Assembly: GCA_963383645.1 (NCBI GenBank)
Contig: OY726565.1
Coordinates: forward strand, 40,513,944-40,577,943
Length of the DNA: 64,000 bases
Reading direction: 5' to 3'
Origin: Muscardinus avellanarius
Taxonomy: Eukaryota; Chordata; Mammalia; Rodentia; Gliridae
Both the position numbers and the translations under genes were made by a program. Shown here piece after piece: positions 22,168-33,469 of this stretch (the first letter of the stretch is position 1; each line of letters begins with the position of its first letter). The notes beneath the pieces are model-generated. The model was not told the DNA's origin. It searched no databases and was given only the letters and a program-made list of their open reading frames with translations.

Positions 22168-22527
22168 GAAAGATGCAGTTTAATTTGCAGTATAATTAAA
22201 TACCTATCTTGAAGGATATTCTATATTTTAATTTTATTATCTTTTATTTTTGCAACTTCTCTTGACTTCCTTATGGATAAAAGGTGAGTTGTCAGTATAT
22301 GGAAAAAAGAGTAAAGAGTAATGACTCACAAGCATATAAAAATAACTGTGACCTTAATACATCCTCACTTCAATTAGGTGTGTAAGTTAATTCTGATGTT
22401 CCAGTCACTTGGTCATATATGCTAACATGAAAATTCCAGTGTCTGAATCTATATGTGGGTTTTGTATTTGATAAGGAAATTACTATATTTTCGTAAAAAT
22501 TTTCATTTTGGATAGTTATGGTTACTA

Positions 22528-22737
22528 TTGCAGACTTCCTGGGTTTGATGCAGGCTTCAACACTCTAGCTGTGTGCCTTGGGTAATGTCCCTGACCTCTC
22601 TGTGCCTTACTTCTCTTACTGGTAAGTGGGAATGATCATTGTACCTACCTATCAGGATTATAATGAGGAGTCAAATGAATTATTTGTGAAAGCTCTAACA
22701 CACAGTGAACATTTAATAGATATTAGCTATTATTACT
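22528..22737 (+). mobile_element. MIR (ancient mammal-wide SINE)
   Basis: Matches the MIR core in order: 'cttcctgggtttgatgcagg', 'ctagctgtgtgccttgggta', 'gacctctctgtgcctta', 'gtacctacctatcaggatta', and an 'aacatttaatagatatta' end. Confidence 0.85.
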
Positions 22738-23181
22738 GACCTCGAATATAGAATATGCACCACCATTAGGTTAAATTTAACATATGTAACTATTGAATTA
22801 TGAGTCAGTAATTCATGTATTTGTGTAAGTGATGATCTACATAGAGGTACCAGTTCTTCCTCAAATCTTGCCATAGTATTTTCTGCCTTGAGGAACAAAG
22901 GACATTGTATCTTTATTTGCACTATGTGGAAATGTCTCCTAATTACAAATAGGGAGTGAAAATTACACAGCTCAGTTTAATTGCCTCTGAATGTGATAAA
23001 CATAACAGGAAAATGATCTCTAATACTGAATTAGTAAATAATGGTAGACATTACATTTTTGTTTGTGAGATTACATTGTTGCTAACTACTATTAGCAATT
23101 ACACTAACTGTATGCCAGTGACTTGAAAGGTTTAATAAAATCTATTTTTTCATGATCATGATTAAATGATGAGCTTGTAGA
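22738..23181. other. No recognisable feature
   Basis: AT-rich DNA between the MIR and an LTR-like relic. Confidence 0.5.
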
Positions 23182-23624
23182 GAAGAAACTTCTTGCTTCT
23201 TCCAGCTTCTTGTGGCTTCCCTGGCTGCTGGCCACTGCACTCCAGTCTCTACCTCTGCCTTCATGTTGCCTTTGCCTCTGCATGTCTCAGAGCCCACCTG
23301 GATAACTCAGGTTATCTCATCATTTTAAGCCTTAAATTCCATCTACAAAGACCCTTTTTCCAAAGAGGTAAATTCACAAGTTCTGGAAATTAGGACATGA
23401 ACATATCTTTCTGGGACAAAATGTATTTTTCAACTCACTCCACCAGGCATAAGAAAAACCGGGCATACTGATGTTGAGTGTTAGTGAGTGGGGGTGGGAA
23501 CTCTAGTGCTTGGAGAGTGCAGTTCTGCAGGTTGAAATGTCCAAGATCAAGGCACTGGGTAACTCAGAATCTAGCAAGGGCTCTCTTTCTGACCTGCAGA
23601 CATCTGCCTTCTCTCTGTGTCCTC

Positions 23625-23682
<58 letters not shown>

Positions 23683-23709
23683 AGGGAGGGAGGGAGGGAG
23701 GGAGGGAGG

Positions 23710-23760
<51 letters not shown>

Positions 23761-23945
23761 CTGTCTAAAGAGATAATAGGGGTACTCACCCAATTAGATC
23801 AGAGTCCCATCCATATGACCTCATATGGATACTTTACTCATAAAGTAACTCTTATTACTCTCTTCCTATTAAAACAGTCATGTTGGGGTTAGGATTTCAA
23901 CATACAAATTTTCTAGGGGGGGCACAATTCAGCCCACAGTACTAA
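23182..23945 (+). mobile_element. Old LTR/MaLR-like relic with purine tract
   Basis: 'ttccagcttcttgtggcttc', 'aaagaccctttttccaaa' and 'gattt caacatacaaatttt' followed by 'cacaattcagccca' are blocks of an old mammalian LTR-type repeat. It is interrupted by the GA-rich repeat at 23629-23758. Two relics side by side are also possible. Confidence 0.55.
23629..23758. repeat. (GA)n(GGGA)n(GA)n purine tract
   Basis: 130 bp of pure purine: about 22 GA units, about 9 GGGA units, then about 22 GA units. It gives Arg/Glu-rich or Ser/Leu-rich frames that are not genes. Confidence 0.98.
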
Positions 23946-24056
23946 AATAGAGGTAAAAAGGAGCATCTAACTTATTTATAATAGTCTCTAGTACAGTTTT
24001 ATCTAAACATTTGCATATTGAACTACATTTAATTTTATTACAAATTCTTTTCTTTT

Positions 24057-24260
24057 TTTGCGGTACTAAGGATGGAACCCAGGGTATTCTACCTTCGAGC
24101 TACACCCCCAGCCCAATTTTTTATTCTTTATTTTTGAAACAGGGTCTCACTGAGTTTCAAAGGGCCTCACTAAGTAGCTGAGGCTATTTGCGAACCTGGA
24201 TCCTCCTGTCTCAGCTTCCCAAATGCTGGGATTACAAGTGTGTAATCCACCATGCCCAGC
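24057..24260 (-). mobile_element. Dimeric B1-ID SINE
   Basis: Antisense, full length, with a small insertion in 'gtgtgtaatccaccatgccc'. Confidence 0.88.
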
Positions 24261-24284
24261 AAATTATTTTCTTTTTTTCCCTCC

Positions 24285-24470
24285 AGCTGCCATAAATTGA
24301 GCAGTTTTCTTCTGCCACACCCTGATGCCACAATATTTCCAACTTGGTGCTGGCCTGCCATGAACTGAATCTCTGAAACCATGAACCAAATGATCCTATC
24401 CTCCTCTAAGTTGTTCTTGTTAGGTATTTTGGTCACAGTGACAAGAAATTAAAACAGTCACTCTGGGAAT
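24285..24470 (+). mobile_element. MaLR-type LTR 3' end
   Basis: 'ctctaagttgttcttgttag' then 'gtattttggtcacagtgaca' matches the 3' end typical of rodent MT/ORR-like LTRs. The 5' end is not visible. Confidence 0.55.
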
Positions 24471-24734
24471 TAAAAGGTACCATTAGTCTCAGCTGCCATC
24501 CCCCTTCTACAAAAATTCTTGTTTTCTTTTGTGGGCAGTAGGTCCACTCAATAGAATCCAGCGGAGTCTCAGAAGGCTCAGCACAGGGATGGGGTTGCTT
24601 TTTGAGAAAAACTTGATGGGAGTCAGGTCCCACTCAATTTCAATTCTTCCAGGACCAGCTATTGCAGGAAGATCACGTTTGGGGAACTGGGGCGGAAGAA
24701 GACAGTTATGTGTATGGCCCAGCTATTGAGGTGC

Positions 24735-24962
24735 TGGGTAAAAACCACCAACTGTTGGCCTCTTCTTTAGATTATGTGGGTTTGTTTTTCCTTGAACAGA
24801 TTTACCTAAAGTAGCCAATCTCAGAAGAGACTGAGCGAAAACCTCCTAGCTCAGTGGCTTCCAGATTCCTAATAGTGTGAGATAAAAAATGTCTGTCATT
24901 TTTAGGCTGCTAAATTTTGGAATTATTTGTAATGTAGCAACAGGTAACTAATACATAGTAGT
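24735..24962 (+). mobile_element. MLT/MST-like fragment
   Basis: 'aaaaaatgtctgtcattttt', 'aggctgctaaattttggaat' and 'taactaatacata' match the 3' end of old MaLR LTRs. Confidence 0.55.
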
Positions 24963-25282
24963 TAATAATCAAGTATATTGTATTTCCCTATTCAAATTGC
25001 TGGTGTGTTTTTTGTTTCTCAACTGATATAAACATAAAAATAAATAAAAGAATCTAAAAAAAAAAGACAATAATGTTTACCAGGGAAAAAATCAAATTAC
25101 TTTTTTTTGGACTATTGATTGACATTGTTTATAAGTACGTCCAGATACAGTAATGGGAAACTGAATTTATTATTACCATGTATCAATAATTTTATGTGTT
25201 CTGTATCTATGCACTTTGATAGATTTTTATATGTCATTAAAATCTATTTAAGTTACTTAAGTGAATGTTTCCTAGAATGTCA
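24963..25282. other. No recognisable feature
   Basis: AT-rich DNA with short A runs; nothing further seen. Confidence 0.5.
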
Positions 25283-25295
25283 TAGAAAATGCATT

Positions 25296-25386
25296 TAAGT
25301 AGCTGAGGCTGGCTTCAAACCTGTGCGATCCTCCTGTCTCAGCCTCTCAAGCGCGGGGATTATAAGTGTGTGCCACCGTGTCTGGC
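25296..25386 (-). mobile_element. Tailless B1-half SINE insertion
   Basis: A 91-bp insertion with only the 5' (B1) half of the SINE, antisense. It has no linker, ID half or A tail, yet it is flanked by the perfect 13-bp direct repeat tagaaaatgcatt (25283-25295 and 25387-25399). It therefore integrated as a truncated RNA and was not eroded afterwards. Confidence 0.9.
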
Positions 25387-25446
25387 TAGAAAATGCATTA
25401 AAAAAGATATTTATGTATTTGTTTGTTTATTTGTTTATTTGTTTGT

Positions 25447-25652
25447 TTTTGTAATATTAGGAATTGAACCAGGGGCATTATGTCTCTGAACTACATCTCC
25501 AGCTTTATTTTTAATTTTGAAACAGGGTCTCCCTAAGTTGTCGAGGGCCTTGCTAAGTTGCTGAGTCGCTAAGTTGCTATAAACCTGCAAGCCTCCTGTT
25601 TCAGCCTCCCAAGTACTGGAATTAGAGGCATGTCTCACCACATTGTGGCTTT
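25447..25652 (-). mobile_element. Dimeric B1-ID SINE, diverged
   Basis: Antisense, with a (TTTG)n tail at about 25408-25450. Confidence 0.85.
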
Positions 25653-25673
25653 AAAAGATGTTTATATGCACAT

Positions 25674-25901
25674 AATTAATTAATTAATTAATTAATTTTG
25701 TGGTACTGGGGGTGGAACCCAGGGGCTTTTTTACCTCTGGGTTATATTCCCAGACCTTTAAAATATTTTATTTGGAAACAGGGTCTCACTAAATTGCTGA
25801 AAGCCTCACTAAGTAGCTGAGGCTGGCTTCGAACCTGTGGGATCCTCCTGTCTCAGCCTCCCAAATTCTGGGATTACAAACGTGTACCACCACGCCCAGC
25901 T
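25674..25901 (-). mobile_element. Dimeric SINE with (AATT)n tail and TSD
   Basis: Antisense, full length. The tail is about six AATT units. 'tatatgcacata' flanks it at about 25662 and 25902. Confidence 0.93.
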
Positions 25902-25931
25902 ATATGCACATATTGTAAAAAACATGTATAA

Positions 25932-26117
25932 GCCAGGCACTGTGTTCCATGCCTATAATCCCAGTACTCGAAGAAGCTAAGACAGGAGAATCACAGGTTC
26001 CAGATCAGCCTCAGAAACTTAGTGAGACCCTGTTTCAAAACAACAAAAAAATTTTTTTTTAAAGGGCTGGGGTTGTAGTTTTGAGATAGAATGCTCCTGA
26101 ATTCAATCCCCAGTATG
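25932..26117 (+). mobile_element. Dimeric B1-ID SINE
   Basis: Plus-strand, diverged ('aagccaggcactgtgttcca'), A-rich linker and tail. Confidence 0.85.
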
Positions 26118-26328
26118 AAAAAACAAACAACCCTCCTAAAAAATTCTGGCATGTATAATATATATACATCCATGCATGCACACTAAATTGATGGAGGTAC
26201 AAAACCCAACTATTAGGCATTTAACTATATATAAAAAGGTATTTATTGTTCTTAAAGAAAATAAATTGCCCGAGTGATACAACATTTATCAGCTTTCAGG
26301 CAGGCTCAATGTTTTACTCTACACAGTT

Positions 26329-26560
26329 TATTTATTTATTTATTTATTATTTTAGTACTGAGGATTGAACCCAGGGGCATTCTACCCCGAGGTACACCCT
26401 GAGCCCTGTTTTTTTTTTCTTTTTTTTTTTAATTTGAAGCAAAGTCTCACTAAGTTGCAGAGGGTCTCACTAAGTAGCAGAGGCTGGCTTTGAACCTGTG
26501 ATCCTCCTGTGTCAGCCTCCCAAGTACTGGGATTACAAGTATGTACCATCACACCCGGCT
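26329..26560 (-). mobile_element. Dimeric SINE with (TTTA)n tail
   Basis: Antisense copy with a TTTA tail (26329-26350) and a long T run in the linker. Confidence 0.9.
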
Positions 26561-26719
26561 CGGCATTTATTTTTGATAACAGCTGTAAATTTATTGATAC
26601 CTTTAGCATCTGATTCCTGCATTATGGGAAAAAAAGGCAGTCAGAGGCTGAGGCTCTATTTAAATCTTTTTTTTTTTTTTGCGAGGATTAAGAGCTAGTT
26701 AGATTTTTTTTCTTTCTTT

Positions 26720-26919
26720 TGTGGTACTAGCGATGGAATTCAAGGGGCATTCTACCTCCAAGCTACACTCCCAGCCCAATATTTTATTCTTTAATTCGAA
26801 ACAGTCTCACTGAGTTGCAAAGGGCCTCACTAAGTAGCTGAAGCTGGCTGCAAACCGCGATCCTCATGTCTCAGCCTCCCAAACACTGGGATTACAAGCG
26901 TGTGCCACCACGCCTGGCT
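26720..26919 (-). mobile_element. Dimeric B1-ID SINE
   Basis: Antisense, full length, 'ccaccacgcctggctt' 5' end preserved. Confidence 0.9.
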
Positions 26920-27288
26920 TAAAAAAAAATTGAAGTCTTTCACTTAAAAATGGCCCTTGGCCATTTATTCATTGTCAGTTCATGCCTGTGACATAATCAC
27001 TTTTTCAATCACAAACAAACGGGGCGACCATGAAGTCAACTATTGTTGGAATTCAGATAGCTGAGCAAGTCTGGGATTGGCTGCTGTCCTTTACAACATA
27101 AGTTGCCATTACCTACTGTACAGGAAGCAAAGGTTTAAGATTACTAAAAATGTTTTTGAGGATCTGTGAGAAAATAAGGTGGCAACAAAGAATTTAAGTA
27201 AATTTCAAAAAGTAATCCTAGCAAGTGTTGAAGTTGGGATTTAGATTTAGACACTCTGATTCCAACGTTCTTGCTCTTAATAGCTGAG
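26920..27288. other. No recognisable feature
   Basis: Unique-looking DNA; no gene seen. Confidence 0.5.

Positions 27289-27333
<45 letters not shown>
27289..27333. repeat. (GT)n microsatellite
   Basis: About 22 GT units, on the tail side of the following antisense SINE. Confidence 0.97.
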
Positions 27334-27334
<1 letters not shown>

Positions 27335-27500
27335 TGTTGAAACCAGGGGCTTTCTACCTTTGAGCTACACCCCCCGCCCAATTTTTGTTTTTTATTTAGA
27401 AATAGGTCCTCACTGAGTTGCTGCGAACCTTGTTAAGTTGCTGAGTCTGGCTTTGAAGCTGCAATCCTTCTGTCAGCCTCTGCGCCACGGTGCATGGTTG
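27334..27500 (-). mobile_element. Dimeric SINE, internally deleted
   Basis: Antisense. About 25 bp of the B1 half ('cctcccaagtactgggatta') is missing between 'gtcagcctc' and 'tgcgccacg'. Confidence 0.85.
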
Positions 27501-27849
27501 CCGTGTGGATTTAAGAGGAATACTAGGGGAGGTCAGGTAGAGAATGATGTAACCGGTAAGGCCCACTCTGTCTAGGAATCCATGCTGAATTATCATAGCT
27601 GGATGTACTACCTCCCTGCTATGAGAAAGTATCTCCTAGTGTCAATTCCAATACTCCTGTGACTTTTACCATAAATGATCACATAATACAGTTATTTGTG
27701 TGCATAGCTCACAAATCCATTGAGATTTATTCAATAGAGACATTCTGAAAATTTCATGCATAATTTTGAATTTTACAAGTCAATTTTTAAATGAATTGCA
27801 GAGATGCTACATAAAGCAATTCTGACATCTATCATAATTACAAATAGAT

Positions 27850-27965
27850 ATAACCTTTGGTCCAGCAATCTCATTTCTGGGAGTTCATTTTATATATACA
27901 CTTACAAAATAATGGCTATATGAAGTTATTCTTTGGAGAATTGCTTGTAATAGAAAAAAATACTC
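27850..27965 (+). mobile_element. Old L1 3'-region fragment
   Basis: 'ggtccagcaatctcatttct' with 'gaattgcttgtaatagaaaa' resembles the 3'UTR of ancient mammalian L1s. Confidence 0.5.
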
Positions 27966-28822
27966 TGACTGTACTTTCCTAGGAGTCATAAATGTCATCC
28001 CTCAAATATTGACATTTAGTCTCCTTGAGTGGAGTTGCTTTTCCTGGCTCCCTTTGCTTGAACAGTAGGGTCATGAGATGAATTGTGACAGAAATAATAT
28101 GTATCATTTCAAGGCTAGGGGATTTGTGTCCAGTGTGGGGCCAGCTTTTCTTATCTTTTCCTTTATTTTCAATCCATCACAATGTGATGGAGACCACTTC
28201 ATCAAGTTGGGTCAGGTCCAAGATGGTACAGAGCAGAGCACCTGACCAGTCTTAAACTGAATTTCAGTATGAGTGTAACACCATTGTTTCTTTTAAAAGG
28301 CCATAAAGACTTTGTCATCATAGTGGAACCCCACAGCTCTTTGTGACCTCAGAGAGGTAGCTTTCTGATGGGTGAGTAGATTTTCGGGATTGTGGCAGAA
28401 AGCTAGAAATCTTTGATAAGGATGTGTTTTCCACGTTATCTCTTAAACAATTCATAATCATGCTACTAATTAATAAAGCCTCATAAAATGTGAGCCGTAG
28501 AAGCTTTACCATCTATCAAATCTTAATCTCATTTAAATCAGTTTTAAAAAATGAAGATTAAGTTGCATTAATTTACATTTTTTGTAATTTGAAGTTACCT
28601 GAATTGAATAATTATTTCTAGAATGTACTTTCCATTGAAAGTGTTCATGGTAACTTTGTATGCAAGTCTCTTCTCAGCTTCTGTAATGATGTGCTTTAGT
28701 CAGATGGCATGGACTGACAGATGCAGATTGCAGGTAAGCAATTGGCTGAACAAATTTATTGAGATGTCTGATATACTTGGTAGAAGCACAATAAATATGA
28801 ACCTTTTCTTTCCTTTTTTTAT
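27966..28822. other. No recognisable gene
   Basis: About 850 bp of unique-looking AT-rich DNA. Frames of 60-67 codons on either strand lack any family signature. Confidence 0.45.
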
Positions 28823-29032
28823 ATAGTTCTGGGGATTAAATCCAGGAGCATTCTACCTTTGCACTATGCTCCCAACTTTTGGGTTTTTTTCTTCTTTTTT
28901 GAAACAGGGTCTTGCTAGGTTGCGGGGTTGTGGAGAGTCTTCTATATTACTGAATTTGTCCTTGAATCTGGAATCCTCCTGTCTCAACCTCCCAAGTACT
29001 GGGATTATAAGTGTGTGCCACCATGCCATGCC
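28823..29032 (-). mobile_element. Dimeric B1-ID SINE, diverged
   Basis: Antisense. 'ccatgccatgccacc' at the 5' end carries a small duplication. Confidence 0.85.
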
Positions 29033-29114
29033 ACCAGAATATGAATTTTAAGAGTGCAGAAATTTTTATGTTTAAAGAAATGTTGTTCCTTAAATGCTTA
29101 TTTTTAGAGAGCAT

Positions 29115-29116
<2 letters not shown>

Positions 29117-29166
<50 letters not shown>
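29117..29166. repeat. (GT)n microsatellite
   Basis: About 25 GT units, the longest GT run in the window, at the tail of the SINE that follows. Confidence 0.97.
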
Positions 29167-29169
<3 letters not shown>

Positions 29170-29587
29170 ACTGGGAATTAAACCCAGGGGCATTCTACTT
29201 CTGAGCAACACCTCTGGCCCTACTTACTTGTTTTCTGTGGTAGTGAGGATAGAACGCAGGGACATTTTACCTCTGAGCCACACCCTCCAACTCTATTTTA
29301 TTTTTTATTTATCTATTTATGACTGTAAGGTACAGGGGACCTCACTAAATTCCTGATGCTGGCTTTTCCTGATGATTCCTGCGATCCTTCTGTTTCAGCC
29401 TCCCAAGTACTGGGATTACAAGTGTGTGCTACCATGCCAGTCTTATATTTTATTTTATTTTTGTTTTGAAATGGTTTCATTAGGTTGCTGAGAGTCTCAT
29501 TAAGTTGCCGAGGCTGTTCTTGAACCTATTATTCTCCTGTCTCAGCTACCAAGTACTGGGATTACTGTTATGTGTTGTACATGGCTA
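29167..29587 (-). mobile_element. SINE hosting a second SINE
   Basis: Antisense outer copy: ID half 29167-29222, B1 half about 29445-29587. It is interrupted just after the ID half. Confidence 0.85.
29233..29443 (-). mobile_element. Dimeric SINE nested in a SINE
   Basis: Antisense inner copy; the middle carries an extra 'ttcctgatgctggcttttcc' segment. Confidence 0.82.
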
Positions 29588-29792
29588 GCGATCTCTTTTT
29601 TAGAATATGTTAATTATTATTATTTTGTGTAGTTTACATTTTTCATTTAGTTATTCACATTTTATATGTATTAATCACTGCTCCCCAAATGGTCAGTTAC
29701 CATCTTTATCATTTTCCCCAGCTCATTAATTCTGAGGTTTATTTTTTTCTAGATTTTTAAAATTACTTACTTACTTAATTTATTTTTGCAGT

Positions 29793-29986
29793 ACTGGGGA
29801 TGGAACCTAGGGGCACTGTACATCCGAGCTATACATCCAGCCCTAATTTTTAGTCTTTTTATTTTTGAAACAGGGTCTCACTGGGTTGCGAAGGGCCTCA
29901 CTAAGTAGTTGAGGCTGCCCACAAACTGCAATCCTCCGGTCTCCTCCTCCTGAATGCTGGGATTACAAGCGTGCACCATGCCCAGC
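29793..29986 (-). mobile_element. Dimeric B1-ID SINE
   Basis: Antisense, near complete, with a (TTAC)n/T-rich tail before it. Confidence 0.88.
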
Positions 29987-30023
29987 TTATTTTTTTTTAG
30001 ATTTTGAATATTCATCATGTTCC

Positions 30024-30228
30024 TTGGGTGTGGTGGCACACACTTGTAATCCCAGTATTTGGGAGGCTGAGACAGGAGGATCACATATTTGCAGCCAGCT
30101 TCAGCTACTTAATGAGGCCCCCTCTCAATTTAGTGAGACTCTGTTACAAAATAAAGTATATATAAAAAAAATAGGGCTTGGGGTATAGCTTAGAGGTAGA
30201 ATGCCCCAAGATTTAATTCCAGCTGCCA
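30024..30228 (+). mobile_element. Dimeric B1-ID SINE
   Basis: Plus-strand, both halves, A/T-rich tail. The adjacent antisense copy at 29793 makes an inverted pair. Confidence 0.88.
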
Positions 30229-30266
30229 ATAAGCTAATAAATAAATAAAATTAAAAAGGCTGGGGT

Positions 30267-30471
30267 AAGAAGGGCGTGGTGGTGCACACTTGTAATCCCA
30301 GTACTTGGAAAGATGAGATAGGAGGATCGAGGGTTTGTGTACAGCCTCAGCTACTTAATGAGACTCCCTGCAACTTCGTGAGACCCTCTTTCAAAATAAA
30401 GAATAAAAAAAAAAATAGGGCTGGGGGTGTAGCTTGGAGGTAGAATGCCCTTTGGTTCTATCCCCAGTATG
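30267..30471 (+). mobile_element. Dimeric B1-ID SINE
   Basis: Plus-strand, full length, ending 'tatccccagtatgag' and an A run. Confidence 0.9.
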
Positions 30472-30927
30472 AGAAAAAAAAATCATGTTCAAATCAGTTT
30501 CAGGTCAGTTTCTCTGAGTCAGTTTTTAAATTTAGTCTGTGCTTTTGATCTTATTTCTTATATTTGGCATATATACGCATATATGTTTGATTGAAGGTCT
30601 CAGTAATTGCAATTGAGCCATACCATTTTCCTCTACAGGCTACTTTGTACTCCAAATTATAGTCTGCAGCACCAGAGGTCCACTGCCTTTAGTGATCATT
30701 AAAACGATCCTTTCCATTCCCTCAGAACCCTCACCAGGGAGTGAGGATAGGCCTGAATTCTCACATGGGAATGGACAAGTCTAGCTGCATTATGCATAGT
30801 CTCCTTGATTAAAAGCCATTTGTAAGTGGGACCAATGTTATAGTCAAGTGATATACAAAATATCTCTTAATTTACAAAAGCAGAACTTTAAAAACTATAA
30901 CAAAAATATCAAAAAAGTCAAACCAAA
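30472..30927. other. No recognisable feature
   Basis: Unique-looking DNA without gene or named repeat. Confidence 0.5.
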
Positions 30928-31093
30928 CTGGATGCAGGGTTGCATGACTATAATCTCAGTTTTGGGGAAGTTGAGATAGAAAGATTGCTGGTTTGAGGCC
31001 AGCTCAACTACTTAGTGAGACTCTCAAAAAAGTAAAATAGGGCTGGTGGGGGGTGGAGCTTGAAGGTAAAATGTCCCTGGGTTTAATCCCCAA

Positions 31094-31136
<43 letters not shown>
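30928..31136 (+). mobile_element. Diverged SINE with (CA)n tail
   Basis: Plus-strand, B1 half strongly mutated, then ID half and about 20 CA units. Confidence 0.82.
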
Positions 31137-31139
<3 letters not shown>

Positions 31140-31202
31140 CAAACAAATATGAGTTTATATTAAATGTGCACTTAGAAATCTTATTTTTCCATTTAAAAAA
31201 AA

Positions 31203-31382
31203 TTTTGGTGGTACTGGGGATGGAACCCTTCTACCTCCGGGCTACACTCTCAGACCTATTTTATATCTTTTATTTGGAAACAGGACCTCTTAAGCCAGTG
31301 AGGCTGGCTTAGAACCTGCACAATCCTCCTGTCTCCACCTCCCAAATGCGGGGATTACAAGCGTGCGCCACCACACCCAGCT
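31203..31382 (-). mobile_element. Dimeric SINE, short-middle variant
   Basis: Antisense member of the short-middle subfamily: 'ctcttaagccagtgaggctg' replaces the doubled 'ctaagt' middle, and the ID half reads 'ggggatggaacccttctacc'. Confidence 0.87.
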
Positions 31383-31512
31383 AATAAAAAAATTACTGTT
31401 TTCTTTATTTATACTTTATTGTCTAGTTTCTAGTTGAATTGCTAAACAATATAAATTTTCAGGAAGTAAATATTTTGGACAGAAGCAAACAAAAGTTTAT
31501 ATTGGAAATTTG

Positions 31513-31747
31513 GAGCCGGGTGTGGTAGTGCACACTTGTAATCCCAGCATTTGGGAGGCAGAGACTGGAGGTTTGTGGTTCACGGACAGCCTCAGCTACT
31601 TAGTGAGGCCCTTCGCACTCAGTGAGACCCTGTTTCAAAAATTAAACAAAACTAAAAAAATAGGGGTGGGGGTGTAGCTCGAAGGTACAATGCCCCAGAG
31701 TTCCATCCCCAGTACTGAAAAAAAAAAAAAAAAAAAAAAAAAAAGAA
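31513..31747 (+). mobile_element. Dimeric SINE with long poly-A
   Basis: Full-length plus-strand copy (31513-31717) with about 27 uninterrupted A residues. A long pure tail suggests a recent insertion. Confidence 0.92.
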
Positions 31748-31751
31748 ATGT

Positions 31752-31898
31752 GGACCCTGTCTTGATGGCACATACCTGTAATCCCAGGAGAATTGCAGGT
31801 TCACAGCCAGCTTCAGCAACCCCTGTTTTAAATTAAAAAATAAAATAGGGGTAGAGGTTTCGCTCAGAGGTAAAATGCCTCTGAGTTAAATTCTCAGG

Positions 31899-31932
<34 letters not shown>
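31752..31932 (+). mobile_element. SINE with deleted B1 part and (CA)n tail
   Basis: Plus-strand. 'cccagga' jumps to 'gaattgcaggttcacagcca', losing part of the B1 half. It ends in about 16 CA units. Confidence 0.8.
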
Positions 31933-31935
<3 letters not shown>

Positions 31936-32328
31936 AATTTGGGTAGTGCTTATGCAACAGATAATAGAAAATCCCATTTCTGTTCTTGGTTCAGAAAAAG
32001 AGAAATATGCAAATAGTAAAGATTCTAGAATCCATTTCTGTATTTTCTATTTACTAGCATTTTACTTAAACTTTTCCTTATTATTTGACAGTTCAGTTTT
32101 TTCACTGATTACCTCTAGGGGGCAACTTAACCTAAATTTTCCTTTACTTAAAATGATTAAACAGGCCATTGTAGTAGAAAAGATTATGCCAAATGATATT
32201 ATGCAGTTAAAAAATTATCGTCTAATGCAAATTCAGTAGAGTTTGCTTCTGTTCATGGAATCAACCTGAACACGGCCATTGTTGATCTCTGGCTTTTAAG
32301 ATTTGTGGAAGTTTTATTTTATTTTATT
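31933..32328. other. No recognisable gene
   Basis: A 97-codon plus frame (31946-32239) lies here. Its composition is ordinary AT-rich and it shows no family motif, so it is not called a gene. Confidence 0.5.
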
Positions 32329-32528
32329 GTTTGGTACTAGGGTCGAAACCAGAGACATTTTACCTCCAGGCTACACCCCAGGCCAGATTCTATTTCTTCA
32401 TTTGGAGATAGAGTTTTACTAGGTTGCTGAGAGCCTCATAAGCCACCGGGGCTGGCTTTGAGCCTCTGATCCTCTTGTCTTAGCCTCCGTAGTACTGAAG
32501 TTACAGGCATGCGCCACCACACCTGGCA
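32329..32528 (-). mobile_element. Dimeric B1-ID SINE, diverged
   Basis: Antisense, with a (TTTTA)n tail. Confidence 0.86.
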
Positions 32529-32936
32529 TATGGAGGGTTTAAACTGAGGTATTTGTGCAGAGGCAGAGGAAATGGAGAGGCACAGACGAAGCTTTTATAA
32601 TCATTGTTGCATTTTGTGGTTCTCCATCTGTTCACAGGCCACAGTTGGGTGCGGGAAGATGCAGAAACAAAATTCAGAGCTGTACAACCTCACGTAGCTA
32701 CACCTATTTTGCTCTTTCAGTGTGCACATATGCCAATTCATTTGATATTAAGCAAGAGATCTGGTTAGCTCTTTCAACCTGATACTGCCTTAAGAAGTAC
32801 CTAGTTCTCTATCCAAATTCAGTCACACTTTTCTTTATGGACTTCGGTAATTTCTTTTCCAAGTTATTATCTTTGTGTTTCATTACTCTTCTTAACGTTC
32901 TTGTAAAAATTATCTTCCCTATATTCTACTTTTTTG
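32529..32936. other. No recognisable gene
   Basis: Unique-looking DNA. A 75-codon plus frame (32555-32782) has no recognisable family. Confidence 0.5.
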
Positions 32937-33001
32937 GGGGGGTACTAGAAATTAAACCCAGAGACATTCTATCTCCAAGCCACAACCCCCAATCCTATTT
33001 T
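32937..33001 (-). mobile_element. SINE, ID half, split by the composite element
   Basis: Antisense ID half. The rest of the same SINE continues at 35515-35667, and the element between sits in its linker. cccccaatcctatttt occurs at 32986-33001 and 35515-35530. Confidence 0.9.
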
Positions 33002-33200
33002 TTTATTAATTTATTTTTTAAATTGGTGCATTGTAGTCATATATCAATCACATTGGAGTACAAGACTTGAGAGGATATACAAGCACACATCATCCAATTA
33101 GCCCTCCTCCAGCCCCCATCCCATTCCCTCCCCCTCCCTCCATCCCACGCTTCTTTGGTGATTTACTTTGATACATTTGTTTATGTACCTCCTGCGTTTT
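33002..33200 (-). mobile_element. 3' module of the composite element
   Basis: Minus strand: 'aagcgtgggatggagggagg', 'ggagggaatgggatgggggc', 'gatgtgtgcttgtatat' and 'ctacaatgcaccaattt', then A-rich. The same series occurs at 56130-56310 without the VNTR, and more distantly at 44395-44520. It looks like an L1-type 3'UTR end, which would explain mobilisation by L1 enzymes. Confidence 0.65.
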
Positions 33201-33469
33201 AAAGAGGCTCCGTCCTCCAGTATTACATACCCTCTGATTGGTCACATTAGTTGCTTCACTATAGGGCCCTTTCTACAGCTCAACCTCTTCCTGTTGCCCT
33301 TTTCCTCCTAGTTATTGCTGATTAAGAGAAGCATCTGATTTATATTTTCTGCGATATTTCTCTGTGCATGCTGCGTTGCAAGTACCGATCCCACTCTTGA
33401 TGGTCCCAGTAGTGGCCTGGCTACTCAGTGGACTGATCCAGACCTCGCTGGCTCAAGCAGTGGCCTTGC

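Noticed and set aside
23510..23892. Arg/Glu-rich (RERERE) protein
   Set aside because: Translation of the GA/GGGA purine tract.
31946..32239. 97-codon plus-strand frame
   Set aside because: Ordinary chance length in AT-rich DNA. No recognised family and no neighbouring exon signals.
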